DNA of 31,472 bases from the NCBI RefSeq assembly GCF_000315625.1, contig NW_005434673.1:159288-190759 (forward strand), written 5' to 3'. A program made the position numbers and the translations under genes. Below are positions 29,195 to 31,472 of this stretch, one piece after another. Source of the stretch: Guillardia theta CCMP2712 (Eukaryota; Cryptophyceae; Pyrenomonadales; Geminigeraceae). Within the stretch, counting starts at the first letter, position 1. The number at the start of each line of letters is the position of its first letter. The notes beneath the pieces are model-generated. The model saw only the letters and a list, made by a program, of their open reading frames with translations, was not told the origin of the DNA and ran no database searches.

Positions 29195-29825
29195 CTCCCC
29201 TTCGCTCGAACTCTTCTCTTGCTTCCCTTCTCCTCCTCTCTTGCTCTTCTCTTCTCTCTTCCAACCTTCTCTCGCTCTCCCTCTCTCTTCCTGTTTCCTC
29301 CCTCCTTTCTTAATTTTTCTCCCTCTGCATGCTTTCTTGCGTTTACCCTCACTCCCCACTCTCAACTTGGTTTCTCCTCCTTTCTTGTCTTTCCCCCTGA
29401 TCGGTCGTCGCTTCCCCTCCCTCCCTTACATCTCTCCTCTCTGCTTCCACACACTTCATCTCCTCCTTTTCCTCCGTCTTCTCACTTTTCCACCAGGTCA
29501 GTGACTGCGAAATGAGGAAACTCAACCAAGTTGCAACAGCAGACAATTATTCTTTACACACACAAGACGACCCTGTCTTGTTTCTTGTTCTTTTCTCTTT
29601 CAAATCCTTCTACAACGTGTTGTTTTGACAACTCGTAGAAATTCAACAAGACTTCCCACAGGGGAATTTCTCTTTCTTGCTCGAACATGTCTCTATCAGT
29701 GTCTGAGAATGAGAAATCAGCAAGGTTCTTCCGCCATCGCAAATATCCACCTGAACCAGATCTGAAATCCTTTCATAGTTCTTGTTGAGGTCGCTCTTTC
29801 CTATCCTTGACTGTTGTCGTCATCG
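29195..29825. other. Pyrimidine-rich region bounded by a short direct repeat
   Basis: From 29205 to 29500 the plus strand is nearly all C/T (TCTCCTCC and TTCTCTCC words). The tract is bordered by GGTCAGTGACT at about 29186 and again at about 29495, the second preceded by a good splice acceptor (TTTTCCACCAG). It could therefore be a last intron of the Tudor gene. From 29550 to 29770 a 62-residue charged minus-strand frame (MRWRKNLADF start) may be 3' UTR of the neighbour or a small unsupported gene. Confidence 0.45.
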
Positions 29826-31271
29826 TCAGATTATGACATGGGTGGAAGAAGGGACGACTTGACTCTGCATGTTCACATTCACGTTGCCGTCCTTGTCGCA
29901 GAATGAGTAGGTTGCAAAGTCGTCGAGGTATCCCATGAGGAGAGTGACGAACCTGTAAAATCAACATCTTCATCGTCCAGAAATCTCATCTCGTCTGCCA
30001 ACTCCTCCACCTCAGACCACCTACTCATCATCATTATCATCATCATCATCATCATCATCATCAATTCGTCGTCGTCATCGTCGTCGTCAGCATTATCATC
30101 CCCATTTCCATCCCCATCACCACCACCAGAGTTTTCATTTTGGTCACCTTGCTCGGATCAAGTGCTCGTCCCTGAAGGTTACAGTCCCGCCATGGCTATT
30201 GATCCAATCTGTGATCCCTTGCTGAACCTGGACAACTGCTCGTTACTTTTACTCCACAGCTCTCTGTCGATCAAGACATCGTTCTCATCATCGTTCTCAT
30301 CATCGTTCTCATCATCATAATCTCCTTCAACATTTCATTGTCATCATCATCAAAAACCTGATGACTCGAACAAGAATGATCAAAGTCTCGCATGCAAAAG
30401 TAACAGCAGACAGCAACACTTTCAACAACCATTCTAACAACAACATCATCATCATGTCATGAATCAATCCACAAGACAAGTGACCATTTTCGCACCTCCT
30501 TCAACCCTCCTGGGACCTTCGGACTCCTAAGCGAGCCTGCCCTGTAAGTGTCTGTGTTGTTCCCTGCAAACGTCGCCATGTTACACGCATGACTCCCCAG
30601 CATAAGTCAAGTGAAGAACCGAGTCGAACGCAGTTGATCGAGTCTGGTGGACAAGATGCTGGGAAGCCGACGGAGTTGAAGTCGACGAACGATGATCTCC
30701 TCATCTAGAAACGCTCTCAACAAGAACAAGTCAAGTCTGCAGTGCTCGACCTGAGGGATCAGCTGTATGATAACTGTCATCAGCATGTACCAGAACAGAA
30801 CGTTCGCTGTAAGGACAAGGACGTTTTGAAGCTTCACAGTCCTGGCGAAAAAGTCTTGTGAAGGACAGAGAACAGGGAAAGAGGAGGAGGAGGAGGAGGA
30901 GGAGAGAGACGAGAAGAGTGGGGAAATGGAGAAAGTAGAGGAGGAGAAGGGGGAAGTAAAGAAGGAGGAGGATGAAGTGGAAAGGGCAACTGAGGCAGGT
31001 GGTGGAGGAAGACCAAACAAGAAAGAGAAGAACCTCGAGAGAACTTTGACCGATCGATTCATCCTCATCCTCATCCTTGGGAAGTAGCTCTGAGCAAGAC
31101 AAAGTATTCCCTCGGCTGCTCCGATGACCTGCGCGTCAAGAGTTTGACATGCGGCGTCAACGGCAGGGTAAAGGCGCTCACTGCTATCGACATGCCCCAA
31201 CGCCAGTTGATCTGAGACGCCAGGATGAGCTGAGAGAGGGAGATGGGGGCGAGGCCGAAGGCGGCGAGAGA
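29826..31271 (-). CDS. Unknown multi-pass membrane protein, 3' part (6 exons, 5' end not found)
   Basis: Exons from the right: 31271-31182, 31014-31128 (read leftward), 30854-30751, 30704-30585, 30227-30148 and 29952-29826 with a stop at 29826-29828. Phases close throughout; introns are 53, 159, 46, 357 and 195 bp. Hydrophobic segments are SLAAFGLAPISLSQLILA, WGMSIAVIGAAEGILCLA and NVLVLTANVLFWYMLMTVII, so at least three membrane helices. They are followed by a soluble C-terminus with VQQGITDWINSHGG, FVTLLMGYLDDFATY and CDKDGN. I recognise no family. The start must lie further right, beyond the purine repeat at 31290-31430 and probably outside the window. The donor at 30584 is the weakest link, so the last two exons could belong to a separate gene. 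Confidence 0.5.
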
Positions 31272-31284
31272 CTGCCAAGAATTT

Positions 31285-31432
31285 GTAGGATGAGGCGGAG
31301 AGGGAGAGGAGGAGAGGGAGGAGGAGGAGGAGAGGGAGAGGAGGAGAGGGAGGAGGAGGAGAGGGAGGAGAGGGAGAGGGAGGAGAGGAGGGAGAGGGAG
31401 GAGAGGAGGGAGAGGGAGGAGGAGGCGGAGAG
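31285..31432 (+). repeat. (GGAGA)n / (GGA)n polypurine tract
   Basis: About 150 bases of G/A only, mostly GGAGAGGGAGGA words. It sits in the probable 5' intron or upstream region of the minus-strand membrane protein gene and generates long artefactual Ser/Leu-rich and Glu/Arg-rich frames. Confidence 0.9.
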
Positions 31433-31472
31433 GCAGGAGCAATGATAGATGGACGGACGCAAGGACAAAGTA

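Noticed and set aside
29554-29742. 62-residue charged minus-strand frame as a gene
   Set aside because: It has an ATG but no domain, no splice partner and lies just past the stop of the neighbouring gene, so 3' UTR is as likely.

Overview
This is a nuclear genome segment of a unicellular eukaryote, most likely an alga with a complex (secondary) plastid. Genes are split by many very short GT-AG introns, commonly 44-58 bp. One gene (10238-12341) starts with a signal peptide followed by a phenylalanine-led transit-like region, the two-part targeting signal of red-derived complex plastids. The gene content (BUB3, Mpv17, MAPR, RBR ligase, Tudor protein, Fanzor) is eukaryotic. Guillardia theta or a close cryptophyte is my leading guess from intron style, targeting signal and the presence of a Fanzor. 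That is an inference, not something I could verify. Exon models below were built by hand from splice sites, reading-frame continuity and family alignment from memory.

Layout: 201-1699 (-) Mpv17/PMP22-type membrane protein; 3255-3885 (+) MAPR cytochrome-b5-like protein; 4320-5681 (-) kinase-fold protein that looks catalytically dead; 5.7-6.75 kb, an unusual C-run-rich divergent intergenic region; 7325-9070 (+) a 15-exon BUB3; 10238-12341 (+) plastid-targeted GNAT acetyltransferase; 12918-13301 (-) small one-helix membrane protein; 14365-15222 (-) unknown multi-helix protein; 15952-17880 (-) an intact, intronless Fanzor (eukaryotic TnpB-like RNA-guided nuclease family); 18797-19666 (+) an intronless SANT/Myb-like coiled-coil protein; 20012-21758 (-) an unknown multi-exon protein; 22840-24235 (+) RBR-type E3 ubiquitin ligase; 25988-29194 (+) a 960-residue multi-Tudor chromatin protein; 29826 to about 31271 (-) the 3' part of an unknown membrane protein that probably continues beyond the right edge.

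The genes do not form a pathway; they are independent housekeeping or regulatory genes. The outlier is 15.9-19.7 kb, where two consecutive intronless genes lie in AT-richer DNA beside a tandem repeat and an (AT)n tract, in a window where almost every other confidently modelled gene is split. The Fanzor there is the most interesting system. It keeps the RuvC aspartates, the four-cysteine zinc ribbon and the glutamate placed as in other Fanzors, so it may be active. Intergenic DNA is rich in purine/pyrimidine microsatellites, GC palindrome patches and strand-biased C-run clusters.
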